Origin: Gemmatimonadota bacterium
Lineage (GTDB): Bacteria > JAAXHH01
DNA length: 64,000 nucleotides
Direction: 5' to 3'
Assembly (NCBI GenBank): GCA_026705925.1
Contig: JAPOZT010000015.1
Coordinates: forward strand, 62,001-126,000
A program made the position numbers and the translations under genes. The notes under the pieces are model-generated. The model was not told where the DNA came from. It saw only the letters and a program-made list of their open reading frames with translations, and did not search any database. Each line of letters starts with the position of its first letter. Within the stretch, counting starts at the first letter, position 1. Of the stretch, positions 34,126 through 43,000 are shown one piece after another.

Positions 34126-34197
34126 ATAATGCCGGTTGTGTAGTACTACCCTGGCCAAATCAATCGGCAGCCAAATCTAGATAGGGCTCAAGAAGTG

Positions 34198-34237
34198 ATC
34201 CCGGTAGACAGAGTTTGTCTGCCGGGATTTTCGTTTT
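34198..34237 (+). terminator. Strong intrinsic terminator
   Basis: A 13-bp stem (34198-34210 with 34216-34228, one G-T pair) closes the 5-nt loop GAGTT and is followed by TTTCGTTTT. It ends the 2-hydroxyacid dehydrogenase-sulfatase-ADH-hicB transcription unit and separates it from hsdR. Confidence 0.85.
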
Positions 34238-34409
34238 GCACAGGACTACACTTGCTATCAACACGGCATTCAGTTGTACTCGCAAGCAATGCAGGGAAGA
34301 CCAATGAGCATGAACTCCCAGTTCTAACAAATAGGAGTTTCAGATTGAGCTAAGTTTTCGGATTTTCCCTTCGTGAAATTCATGGCGGTGTTTTACATAA
34401 CGTATATTT

Positions 34410-34431
34410 TATAATAACGGAACATCGTTAT
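34410..34431 (+). promoter_or_regulatory. Candidate -10 box and overlapping inverted repeat upstream of hsdR
   Basis: TATAAT at 34410-34415 is followed by ATAACG (34414-34419), six bases and the complementary CGTTAT (34426-34431). The palindrome overlaps the -10 box, as an operator would. No good -35 box lies 17 bp upstream. It stands about 60 bp before the hsdR start, so it is a candidate control element for the restriction-modification operon. Confidence 0.4.
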
Positions 34432-34487
34432 ATAACTTCATTTCTTAATTTTGAAGTACAGCGCCGTTTTCCTCCTAACCTGCCTAC

Positions 34488-37016
34488 ATGTCCGAAGCTA
34501 CAGCGCGCATCAAAATCAACAAACTCCTCGAGAATGCTGGATGGCGTTTCTTCGCGGAAGGTGACAAGCCTGCCAATATCCGCCTTGAATCAGTCGTCAC
34601 CATCAACAAATCCCATCTTGACGCCCTAGGTGACGATTTCGACAACACGACTACTGGATTTATCGATTTCCTGCTGCTTGATGAAAAGGGATTTCCGCTG
34701 GTCGTCCTCGAAGCCAAATCGGAAGACAAGGATCCGCTGGTCGGCAAGGAGCAGGCCAGAACTTACGCCAAGTCGTTTAAGTGCCGCTTCGTCATCCTTT
34801 CAAACGGCAATCTCCACTACTTCTGGGACCTGCAACGGGGAAACCCCAACCAAATCACGTCTTTTCCCACGCAGGACTCGGTAGGGCACTACAGTAAGTT
34901 CGAACCCGATCCGAAGCGTCTGGCCGACAAACCGGTTGACGACGACTTCATCGTACTCTCCCAGCGACCCAACTACCAGTCGGAAGCGGCATACCAGAGC
35001 GAGAACGAGCGAAGCGGATTCATCCGTCACCACAAGCTGCGCTTTCTTCGGACATACCAGCTCAAGGCTGTGCACGCCCTGCAGAAGGCTGTCAGTGAGG
35101 GCGGCGACCGATTTCTCTTCGAAATGGCGACCGGCACAGGCAAGACCCTCACGGCCGCTGCGATAATCAAGCTGTTCCTGCATACCCTGAACGCCCGGCG
35201 TGTCCTTTTCCTCGTGGACCGGCTTGAACTGGAAGAGCAGGCCAGGAAGGTTTTCACCGAGCTGCTGTCATCCGACTTCCAGACCGTCGTCTACAAGGAA
35301 CGAAGGGACGACTGGCGCCACGCCGAGATCGTCGTCACCACCGTGCAGTCCCTGCTGTTCAACAACAAGTACCAGGAACGCTTCTCGCCCACCGATTTCG
35401 ACCTGGTGATATCGGATGAAGCCCATCGGTCCATAGGCGGTAACGCACAGGCGGTATTCGAGTATTTCGTCGGCTACAAACTCGGTCTGACGGCCACGCC
35501 ACGCGATTATCTGAGAGGAGTGGATACCCGGGCCGCAAATGTCCGGGATCCCCGTGAAACCGAGCGGCGGATGCTGATGGACACCTACCGCACTTTCGGA
35601 TGCGAGAGCGGTCAGCCGACCTACCGCTACTCACTGCTTGATGGGGTGAAAGATGGCGTGCTCATCAATCCCACCGTGGTGGACGCGCGTACGGAAGTGA
35701 CGACGCAGCTTCTTTCGGATGATGGATTCGTAGCGACCTTTACCGACGACGAGGGTGAAGACCACGAAGAGGTCTACAAGCAGAGAGATTTCGAGAAGAG
35801 GTTTTACTCCGAAAGTACCAATTCTCTGTTCTGCAAAACATTCCTGGAGAATGCCCTGCGTGACCCCGTAAGCGGTGAGATCGGCAAGTCCATCATTTTC
35901 ACCGTCAGCCAGTCACACGCCGCCAGTCTCACGCAGATTCTCAACAAGATTGCCGACAAAATGTACCCGGGCAGATATCAGTCCGACTTTGCCGTACAGG
36001 TAACTTCCCACGTTAAGGATGCCCAGCAGTTCACGATACAGTTTACGAACAACAACCTCCACGGCTTCGGCAATGTGATATCCACCTATCGAACCAGCAA
36101 GGCCAGGGTTTGCGTGACCGTCGGCATGATGACTACGGGGTACGACTGCCCGGACATCCTGAACCTGGGTCTCTTTCGTCCGATATTCTCGCCGACGGAC
36201 TTCATTCAGATCAAGGGCCGTGGTACGCGCAGACACAACTTCCTCGATCTGTTGTTCGACGCGGAGCGCAGAGGCGCAGTTACAGCCCCCGATAAGACCG
36301 CCTTCAAACTCTTCGATTTCTTCGGAAACTGCGAGTACTTCGAGGAAGAGTTCAACTATGACGAGATTCTGAAACTGCCGGCCCGCCGGAAGGGCCCTGG
36401 CGATGGAGAGATCGATCCGGTTGTTCTTGAGGATACTTACGAACACCTCGGCCGGGACATCCTCGCAGGAATTAAAGTAGAGGAAATTGGTGTCGAGGGG
36501 ATGAAAATCGACCGGATGTTCTTCGACCAGTTCGTGGAAGCGGTGAAGGAGGACGAGGTCGTTGCGGACGCTATTGAGGCCGGTGACTGGGAACGGGCCA
36601 CCGATCACGTAAGGCGAGAGGTCCTGAACAAACCAGAGGGGTATTACACCCTTGACAAGTTGCGCAAGGCCGTGGCTGCGGACCGCCGGATCACCCTGCG
36701 CGAGATCCTGGAGAAGGCCTACGATATCATCCCGCGGTTCAAGTCCAGGAACGAGTTGCTGGACGAGGAATTCGCTAAATTTGTGGCAGAGCTCACTACT
36801 GATCAAAGCAGTTCGGTACCGGCTCTGGAGACCTATTTCAAAGCATACGTGAATGACGACCGGGTTCGCGGCATCATCGACCGTAAGCAGTTCGCGGAAC
36901 TCGCGACCAATCCGGTGTTATCCATGGGCGATTACGAAAACGTCCCTGACAAGTATCGGACGCTGATTCCCGAATACGTCAAGGATTACGTGTCGCTCAA
37001 CCAGTTTGCCAGCTAG
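34488..37016 (+). CDS. hsdR: Type I-like restriction endonuclease R subunit (translocase/nuclease)
   Basis: 842 residues, of the shorter HsdR class. Residues 20-110 carry the nuclease core with a PD-(D/E)xK pattern: D60 in FIDF, then E75 and K77 in VVLEAK. The superfamily 2 helicase follows: Walker A ATGTGKT (214-220), DEAH (310-313), TATP (335-338), and a C-terminal helicase half with ARVCVTVGMMTTGYDCPDILNLG and IQIKGRGTRRH. The C-terminal part would contact the methylase. The protein should translocate and cut DNA lacking the cognate methylation. It is 8 bp upstream of the hsdM-S fusion, a typical operon. The A+T-rich composition and position in the island suggest horizontal acquisition. 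Confidence 0.92.
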   Translation: MSEATARIKINKLLENAGWRFFAEGDKPANIRLESVVTINKSHLDALGDDFDNTTTGFIDFLLLDEKGFPLVVLEAKSEDKDPLVGKEQARTYAKSFKCRFVILSNGNLHYFWDLQRGNPNQITSFPTQDSVGHYSKFEPDPKRLADKPVDDDFIVLSQRPNYQSEAAYQSENERSGFIRHHKLRFLRTYQLKAVHALQKAVSEGGDRFLFEMATGTGKTLTAAAIIKLFLHTLNARRVLFLVDRLELEEQARKVFTELLSSDFQTVVYKERRDDWRHAEIVVTTVQSLLFNNKYQERFSPTDFDLVISDEAHRSIGGNAQAVFEYFVGYKLGLTATPRDYLRGVDTRAANVRDPRETERRMLMDTYRTFGCESGQPTYRYSLLDGVKDGVLINPTVVDARTEVTTQLLSDDGFVATFTDDEGEDHEEVYKQRDFEKRFYSESTNSLFCKTFLENALRDPVSGEIGKSIIFTVSQSHAASLTQILNKIADKMYPGRYQSDFAVQVTSHVKDAQQFTIQFTNNNLHGFGNVISTYRTSKARVCVTVGMMTTGYDCPDILNLGLFRPIFSPTDFIQIKGRGTRRHNFLDLLFDAERRGAVTAPDKTAFKLFDFFGNCEYFEEEFNYDEILKLPARRKGPGDGEIDPVVLEDTYEHLGRDILAGIKVEEIGVEGMKIDRMFFDQFVEAVKEDEVVADAIEAGDWERATDHVRREVLNKPEGYYTLDKLRKAVAADRRITLREILEKAYDIIPRFKSRNELLDEEFAKFVAELTTDQSSSVPALETYFKAYVNDDRVRGIIDRKQFAELATNPVLSMGDYENVPDKYRTLIPEYVKDYVSLNQFAS

Positions 37017-37024
37017 AGGACGCC

Positions 37025-39019
37025 ATGCTCGATACCGAGACCAGACGCCGCATTGACACGGCCCGTGATATCCTGGTGGGCAAGGTTCCCGACCCCAAGA
37101 GCCAGGTCGAGCAGATTACCATCGCCCTTATCTACAAGTTCATGGACGACATGGACGCCAAAGCCGAGGAATTCGGGGGTGAGCGCCAGTTTTTCGCCGG
37201 CGAGTTTGCTCAATACAGCTGGGCTAGCCTGATGCACAGTGGTCAGAGCGGACATGAAGTTCTAGATCTGTACGCTACCGCTATAGTCCGGATGCCCGAG
37301 AACCCCGGCATCCCTTCGCTGTTCCGGGATATCTTCAGCAACGCCTATCTACCCTATCGTGACCCGGAGATTCTGCGCGCATTTCTAAAGGTCATCGACG
37401 AATTTAACTATGACCATAGCGAGCGGCTTGGGGACGCTTTCGAATACCTGCTTTCCGTGCTCGGTTCACAGGGTGACGCCGGGCAGTTTCGCACCCCCCG
37501 CCATATCATCGACTTCATTGTCGAGATCATCGATCCGAAGAAGAACGAAACGGTACTCGATCCAGCCTGTGGCACCGCCGGGTTCCTGATATCGTCCTGG
37601 AAGCATATTGAAAACGCCGAAACCGACGAAAAGGGAAACAGCACATTCACGCCCGACGATAAAGGAAGACTTGCGCAGAACTTCACCGGATACGACATCT
37701 CACCTGACATGGTGCGCTTATCGCTCGTAAACATGTACCTTCATGGCTTCGCACAACCCCGCATACACGAATACGACACGCTGACAAGTGAGGACAAGTG
37801 GAACGAGTACGCCGATGTGATTCTGGCGAACCCGCCGTTCATGTCGCCGAAGGGCGGCATCCGTCCGCATAACCGCTTTTCTGTAAAATCCAAAAGGAGC
37901 GAAGTGCTGTTCGTGGATTACATGGCTGAACATCTCACGCCTAAAGGGCGCGCCGGGATCATCGTACCCGAAGGCATCATCTTCCAAAGCCAGAACGCCC
38001 ACAGAAAACTTCGCAGAAAGCTGGTTGAGGACTACCTGGTCGCAGTAGTCTCCCTGCCAGCGGGCGTGTTTAATCCTTACTCTGGTGTAAAGACATCGAT
38101 ATTAATACTCGATAGGGCTTTAGCCAAGAAGACCGACCACATTGTGTTCCTCAAGGTAGAGAATGATGGATTTGACTTGGGAGCACAGCGAAGGGAAACC
38201 GATCAGAATGATCTTCCTCTAGTTAGGAAAGTTCTCGGTCGTTTTCTGGCGCAGGTACGGGCTAGTGGACCAGCTAAGGGACTTGAGTCTATATCGTTCT
38301 CCCGTGTAGCCGAACGCGGAACCGACTATGCGAAGAGGAGTGAGCAGTCAAAGCTTGGGCTGCTAATAAAAAAGGAAGAGATTGCGGCTGAAGGCGAGTT
38401 CAGTCTGAGTGGGGAGCGGTACCGTAGTTCAAAAACAGGTAGTACAAAACATAACTGGATCACCCTTGGCGATATCACGATAGGTAAACCTGAATATGGA
38501 TCTGGAGCTCGTAAAGTCCAATACGATAAAGAAGTGCGTTACATACGAATTACTGATATTGCAGAAGACGGACGATTAAAATCTGACGAATTTGTATCAC
38601 CTTCAAAAATCGAACCTGAGTTGTTTCTTTCTCATGGCGATCTTCTGATTGCACGATCGGGTTCGGTCGGACGTACTTACATCCACGAAGATATCCCTGG
38701 CAAGTATCAGTTCGCAGGTTACTTGATTCGTTTTCGAATTGACCCTGCTAAGGCAATCCCTGAGTATGTATACCACATAACAAAGTCGGTTCATTGGCGA
38801 GAGTGGATTCGTAGCAACTCCAAGACCGGTACACTTACAAACATAAATGCCAAACAGTACGCGACGTTCCGTTTCCCCCTACCATCATTGAAAGAGCAGC
38901 AAGAGATTGTAGAGGAAATAAAGAGATATCAGCGTACAATTGAAGCAAATAGAGAATTAGTTAAACGGATAGAGGAGAAATCATTTTCCGTTATCGAACG
39001 AGTATGGACTTCTCGCTAA
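37025..39019 (+). CDS. Type I-like methyltransferase fused to a single-TRD specificity domain (HsdM-S)
   Basis: 664 residues. The N-terminal helical domain (1-150) and SAM-dependent N6-adenine methylase core have motif I DPACGTAGFL (179-188) and motif IV NPPF (269-272). After a linker (about 420-440), the C-terminal region (about 445-664) is an HsdS half: one target-recognition domain (WITLGDITIGKPEYGSG ... LFLSHGDLLIARSGSVGRTYIH) followed by one conserved helix (LPSLKEQQEIVEEIKRYQRTIEANRELVKRIEE). Two recognition domains are normal in HsdS. A single one implies a dimer with a symmetric or palindromic target, or recognition by one half-site. No separate hsdS gene is present. It starts 8 bp after hsdR with GAGG upstream. 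Confidence 0.9.
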   Translation: MLDTETRRRIDTARDILVGKVPDPKSQVEQITIALIYKFMDDMDAKAEEFGGERQFFAGEFAQYSWASLMHSGQSGHEVLDLYATAIVRMPENPGIPSLFRDIFSNAYLPYRDPEILRAFLKVIDEFNYDHSERLGDAFEYLLSVLGSQGDAGQFRTPRHIIDFIVEIIDPKKNETVLDPACGTAGFLISSWKHIENAETDEKGNSTFTPDDKGRLAQNFTGYDISPDMVRLSLVNMYLHGFAQPRIHEYDTLTSEDKWNEYADVILANPPFMSPKGGIRPHNRFSVKSKRSEVLFVDYMAEHLTPKGRAGIIVPEGIIFQSQNAHRKLRRKLVEDYLVAVVSLPAGVFNPYSGVKTSILILDRALAKKTDHIVFLKVENDGFDLGAQRRETDQNDLPLVRKVLGRFLAQVRASGPAKGLESISFSRVAERGTDYAKRSEQSKLGLLIKKEEIAAEGEFSLSGERYRSSKTGSTKHNWITLGDITIGKPEYGSGARKVQYDKEVRYIRITDIAEDGRLKSDEFVSPSKIEPELFLSHGDLLIARSGSVGRTYIHEDIPGKYQFAGYLIRFRIDPAKAIPEYVYHITKSVHWREWIRSNSKTGTLTNINAKQYATFRFPLPSLKEQQEIVEEIKRYQRTIEANRELVKRIEEKSFSVIERVWTSR

Positions 39020-39038
39020 TCTGAAGAATTGGTAGATT

Positions 39039-39761
39039 ATGGACGAAGCCATTGAATTGGTCGATTACTTACCAGTTTACTTTAAAACATCCGAAGAGCA
39101 GCAATATGTTTCTTCACTATGGGAGACGTTTGAAGAGAACTACCAGCACGGGAAATACCAATTTGCTTTACTCGCTTATCACATGCTTATGATGAGCTTC
39201 GTGTACTTCAACATCTGGCAGATTAAGAAAACTCGGCCAGATGACTTTACGAAAGGATTGATTGGTTTTAATAGGAATGTTGAAAGTGAAATACTAAAAG
39301 GCACATCTCCGTTCTCGTTAAGTGTGGTGAATGAGAAGATAGTTTTTAGATTTCTAAAGCTTATTGGATGTGATAATGACAGGATGGGTCGTTATTCTAA
39401 GCTTGTTGAAGTCCGAAATGATGCCGCACACGCGAATGGCCATAGTTACTTTGTTATGCAGAGTCAGTTAGATGAACAGATCCGTAGGGTACTTTCCGCA
39501 GTTGTAGAAATCCAAGCTCAATCTCACCCCGTAATACTCCATTGTTACAAAGAGTTTTTAGCACTAAGCTGTAACGTCGACGAACGAGAATACCAGGATG
39601 AAAAAGATCAGATTCGTGAGATATTGATACACGAGAACTATATGTCTAGGAAAGATCTCGAGTTATGTGTGAATCTCGATACTGCAGGATTAAACTACGA
39701 TAACAAGGACTGTGTAAATGTTCTTCACGAAACCCTTAGGGAAATGTACGAGTCGGATTAA
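39039..39761 (+). CDS. HEPN-domain-like protein, uncharacterised
   Basis: 240 residues, predicted mainly helical. Residues 120-135 (SKLVEVRNDAAHANGH) carry R126-N127-x3-H131, the Rx4H motif with the polar residue after Arg that defines HEPN ribonucleases. HEPN proteins act as RNA-cutting toxins or effectors in toxin-antitoxin, abortive-infection and anticodon-nuclease systems. It stands 19 bp after the hsdM-S fusion on the same strand and so belongs to the same operon, in the position where PrrC-like anticodon nucleases accompany type I systems. It has no MNT-type antitoxin partner. Catalysis is an inference, and it could equally be a non-catalytic HEPN fold. Confidence 0.7.
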   Translation: MDEAIELVDYLPVYFKTSEEQQYVSSLWETFEENYQHGKYQFALLAYHMLMMSFVYFNIWQIKKTRPDDFTKGLIGFNRNVESEILKGTSPFSLSVVNEKIVFRFLKLIGCDNDRMGRYSKLVEVRNDAAHANGHSYFVMQSQLDEQIRRVLSAVVEIQAQSHPVILHCYKEFLALSCNVDEREYQDEKDQIREILIHENYMSRKDLELCVNLDTAGLNYDNKDCVNVLHETLREMYESD

Positions 39762-40015
39762 GAGAACATATGACGGAGTCGCTGGTTTTAATGAAGTGAC
39801 GTTTGATATAGTTGTGTTTTAAAATCCACAGATAGGATATGGGTTCTCCAATGGGGTCTGTAACCTTTTCTTTGTAACCGGCAAAAGGTATATCTTGTTT
39901 ACATGGTAGATATGCTATGACTTGAGACCGAACGTACAAGGCCAGAGTACCCATAGCAATGTACAGTCAGTTACACTAAAACCGTGACAGACCCGAATGG
40001 CCATTTATATGTTCC

Positions 40016-43000
40016 TCAATTGTCATATGGGTCTCTTTTGGCATCGCGATCAGCCTGTCTTTTGTAGTCCTCGGCTAGACTCCTAATCGCTGTTGCAAAT
40101 CGGGTAAACCCTCTTATATCGAGTTCGCGAGCCTTTGCTCGGTAATCTTGTTCCAGTTTGAGTTCCTCTTCACCCGCCGAATAAAAGAACGCACCTCTCC
40201 GATTGAACAATTCGGTTGTGAAACCCGATCGCATTTCGGCCGCATCTCTGTCATTTAGGACCGATGCTACTGATTGATGTATCCACAATCCATCAGGATC
40301 TACTGGCGAATTCACCAGTACTTTACCGATATGGTACTTGGCATGTTTGAGGTGTCCGGACTGGTCAGTAATCTTTTCAACTTCGTCTATCCAGTTTTTA
40401 AATGCCAATTTATCAAATGATCCATCAGAAGATACACCCGGGCATTTTTTCCAACCGTCTAGTAACCTGTAAGCGTTTGTCGCGAGTTCAGCCCGTTGAC
40501 TGTCTATTTTGTCCTGCGAGGGTTTCTTTTCGTTTTTCGAACGATAGCAGAAAGATAGGATTTTCGTAAAAATCGCCGGATTTGAAGATAGGTGATTCTC
40601 TAGCGTCTTTGGTGAGCCAGAAGAAAACTGACCTAAAAATGGGAGGTATCTCCATTCGATTAAGAACAACACTTCTGTATCTAACACTGCTGAGTCCTGC
40701 AAGTACTGAATGATATCAACTATCCAGTCAGCTCTTACTCTTTTAAATGCGTCTTGAGTTTCCAGTATTGATTGGAGTGTTCTTACTGCTAAATTAATAT
40801 CGATTTCCTGCTCTTCGAGTTTAGCGTACCATATACAATGCAGTGCTTCAGGACTACGGCCATAGTCAAGCAATCTACCAACAGCATAGTTGATGTCTTG
40901 CCCAGCCCTTGCAACAAACGCGTTGGTGTTCTGCCAATACAGTCGTTGGTGTTTTTCATCTATATGGGAATCGACAAGCTGCCAGATGGCATTTTCAAAT
41001 GGTAACAGTGTTAGAAGTTTGGCCTTCTTTTCCATGCTCCAATCACTACCAAGTGCATTCTCGACCCATTCTACACCGAGTACACTGTACTGTTTCCACA
41101 GATATCCTGAAACGATCTGTTGCTCGATCTCATCATCACTATTCAGATACTTATCTAATACAAGGAATTCGATTTCGTCATTAGTTTCACTGACCAACGC
41201 TGTTCCTACTTCTCTGGGAGAAGCAACCGATTGAGCGAAATCTTTAATTGCCTCAATTCCCGAGTGAGAAATCACCGACTGAATAGCCGTTTTTTGATCT
41301 TGTTCGATTTGGATACGTTGTTCTTCGTAGTCTAGGGAATCACTGTAGTAGAGTTCGTGTATACCTTCATTAAATAGGTACCTATACCGGTAGACTGGTG
41401 ATCGAGGAGCAAGTATATCAGCAATTTCCTCGAGTTCTGTTATAGATTCCTTCGACATTGCCCATGAAGCGTTGGGAAAGCGCCTGTTTTTCCTTATTGT
41501 GCTATTAAGTTTCTCCCATATTGGCATTCGATCTGAATCATCTAGTGCCTTCACTTGATCGGAAACTAAATGATGTAAAAGGGTTTCTTCGGCGCTACTT
41601 GGTAGATTGATCAGTCGATCAATTAACTCTATTAGTTTCTCCGTGTCAGTTTTTGCCAGTCCTACGGCCATATTTGTGTATACTATCACCAATTCACGGT
41701 AAGTGGATTCATCAAAACCACCACTCCATTCTCTTGGTATGAAGTCTCTCCAAGTTGGCTTGTGACATCCAGATGTAGAACCGTGAGCGTGCGGCATCAA
41801 GTCCATTACCAAATTCCAACCAACAGATGGATGTTCATTAATAACTGCATTAACTGCAGCACGCTGGATTTCGATAGAAGCCGAGGTTTGTACAAACCAA
41901 GGTAGAAATATGCTTACAAGAGAGTTTGATGGTCGGTTTGCCCAATTCCCCCCGGGATCCATTTTTGCAAGATCAGCTAATACCACGGAAACTCGACACA
42001 GGTAATCGGGATGCCAAGCAAGAGTTTCCAACGCCCACAGCAAACCGCTGATGTAGTTCCATCCTCCAACCTCTCCACCTCCCTCTTGTTCGAATAGGAA
42101 GTGAAACTGGGAGTTTTCAAGATCCTTTGTCTGACTTTCCACAGCACTCAGAAATGCGTCAGGGGCAGCTTCAGCAAATTGTGGTAATAGAGAATCCAGA
42201 CTTCCCCAGGTTTCCCATGTAGATTCGTGTAGAATCTGATGTACAACCTCAGTAGCCACCGATTCTGGTTTTCCATCAGAACATGAGATGAGTGCTTGAG
42301 GTCTTGAACCAACTAAAGCGAGAGATTCTGCTAGCCCTTCTCGAAGGTTATTCGAGTGGTTTAGTTGTTTGCCGTGGATATTTGCCATAAATCGATCGTC
42401 TTTGGGTAAATCAAACTTTGGATCAAGCTCACCAAGAACGGAGATTGCGGCTTTCTTGAATCGGTCGAGATCATCATCCGTTATTGTGTTTCCTAATGAA
42501 TTCCATGCTTCCCCTCGTGCAATAAACCTCCATTTTTCATTGATTTGTACAAGGGGAGAGCCCGAACGTAATGAATCAGTTCTAATCGTTTCGATCCACT
42601 CCCCGTATGCTTTTCCCAACAAAGTTTCAATTGCAGTTCTGTCCGCGAGACGGTTACCATCCCACTTGCCCATAAGGATCGCTCGTGCGATAGGCCTACT
42701 GTTCTCCCAGGTCGCATATGGCGGTAAGGTTTCAAAACCCTGTAAATGCCTACGTAATGCCGATACACTATCCCCACCATAGCCGGCCAGTTCTCGAGCC
42801 CGAGTCTCCGAGTAATCTGCTTCTTTAAGGACAGTTTCAATCTGTGATTGTGTAGGGTTTCGTAGTTTTACTATATCCGGACTCTCCCTGTTGTACCAAA
42901 TACCGGAGATGGGTACTATAACAGCATGGCCTTTTTGTATCGCAATTGTAAGTAGATCAGACTTTTCTTCTGTATCCAATCCAAGTTGAGGACTTGCGAC

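Larger units (their letters stand above)
34126..34487. other. 362-bp left boundary of the A+T-rich island
   Basis: This gap follows hicB and precedes hsdR. It holds the M-P-V-V frame, a strong terminator at 34198-34237, a TATAAT box and an inverted repeat at 34410-34431. Base composition falls sharply toward its right end. No tRNA, integrase or direct-repeat attachment site was recognised. Confidence 0.6.

Noticed and set aside
39736..39954. 72-codon minus-strand frame between the HEPN gene and the giant gene
   Set aside because: It overlaps the end of the HEPN gene, lacks a ribosome site and shows no family resemblance. It could be a remnant but nothing supports a product.
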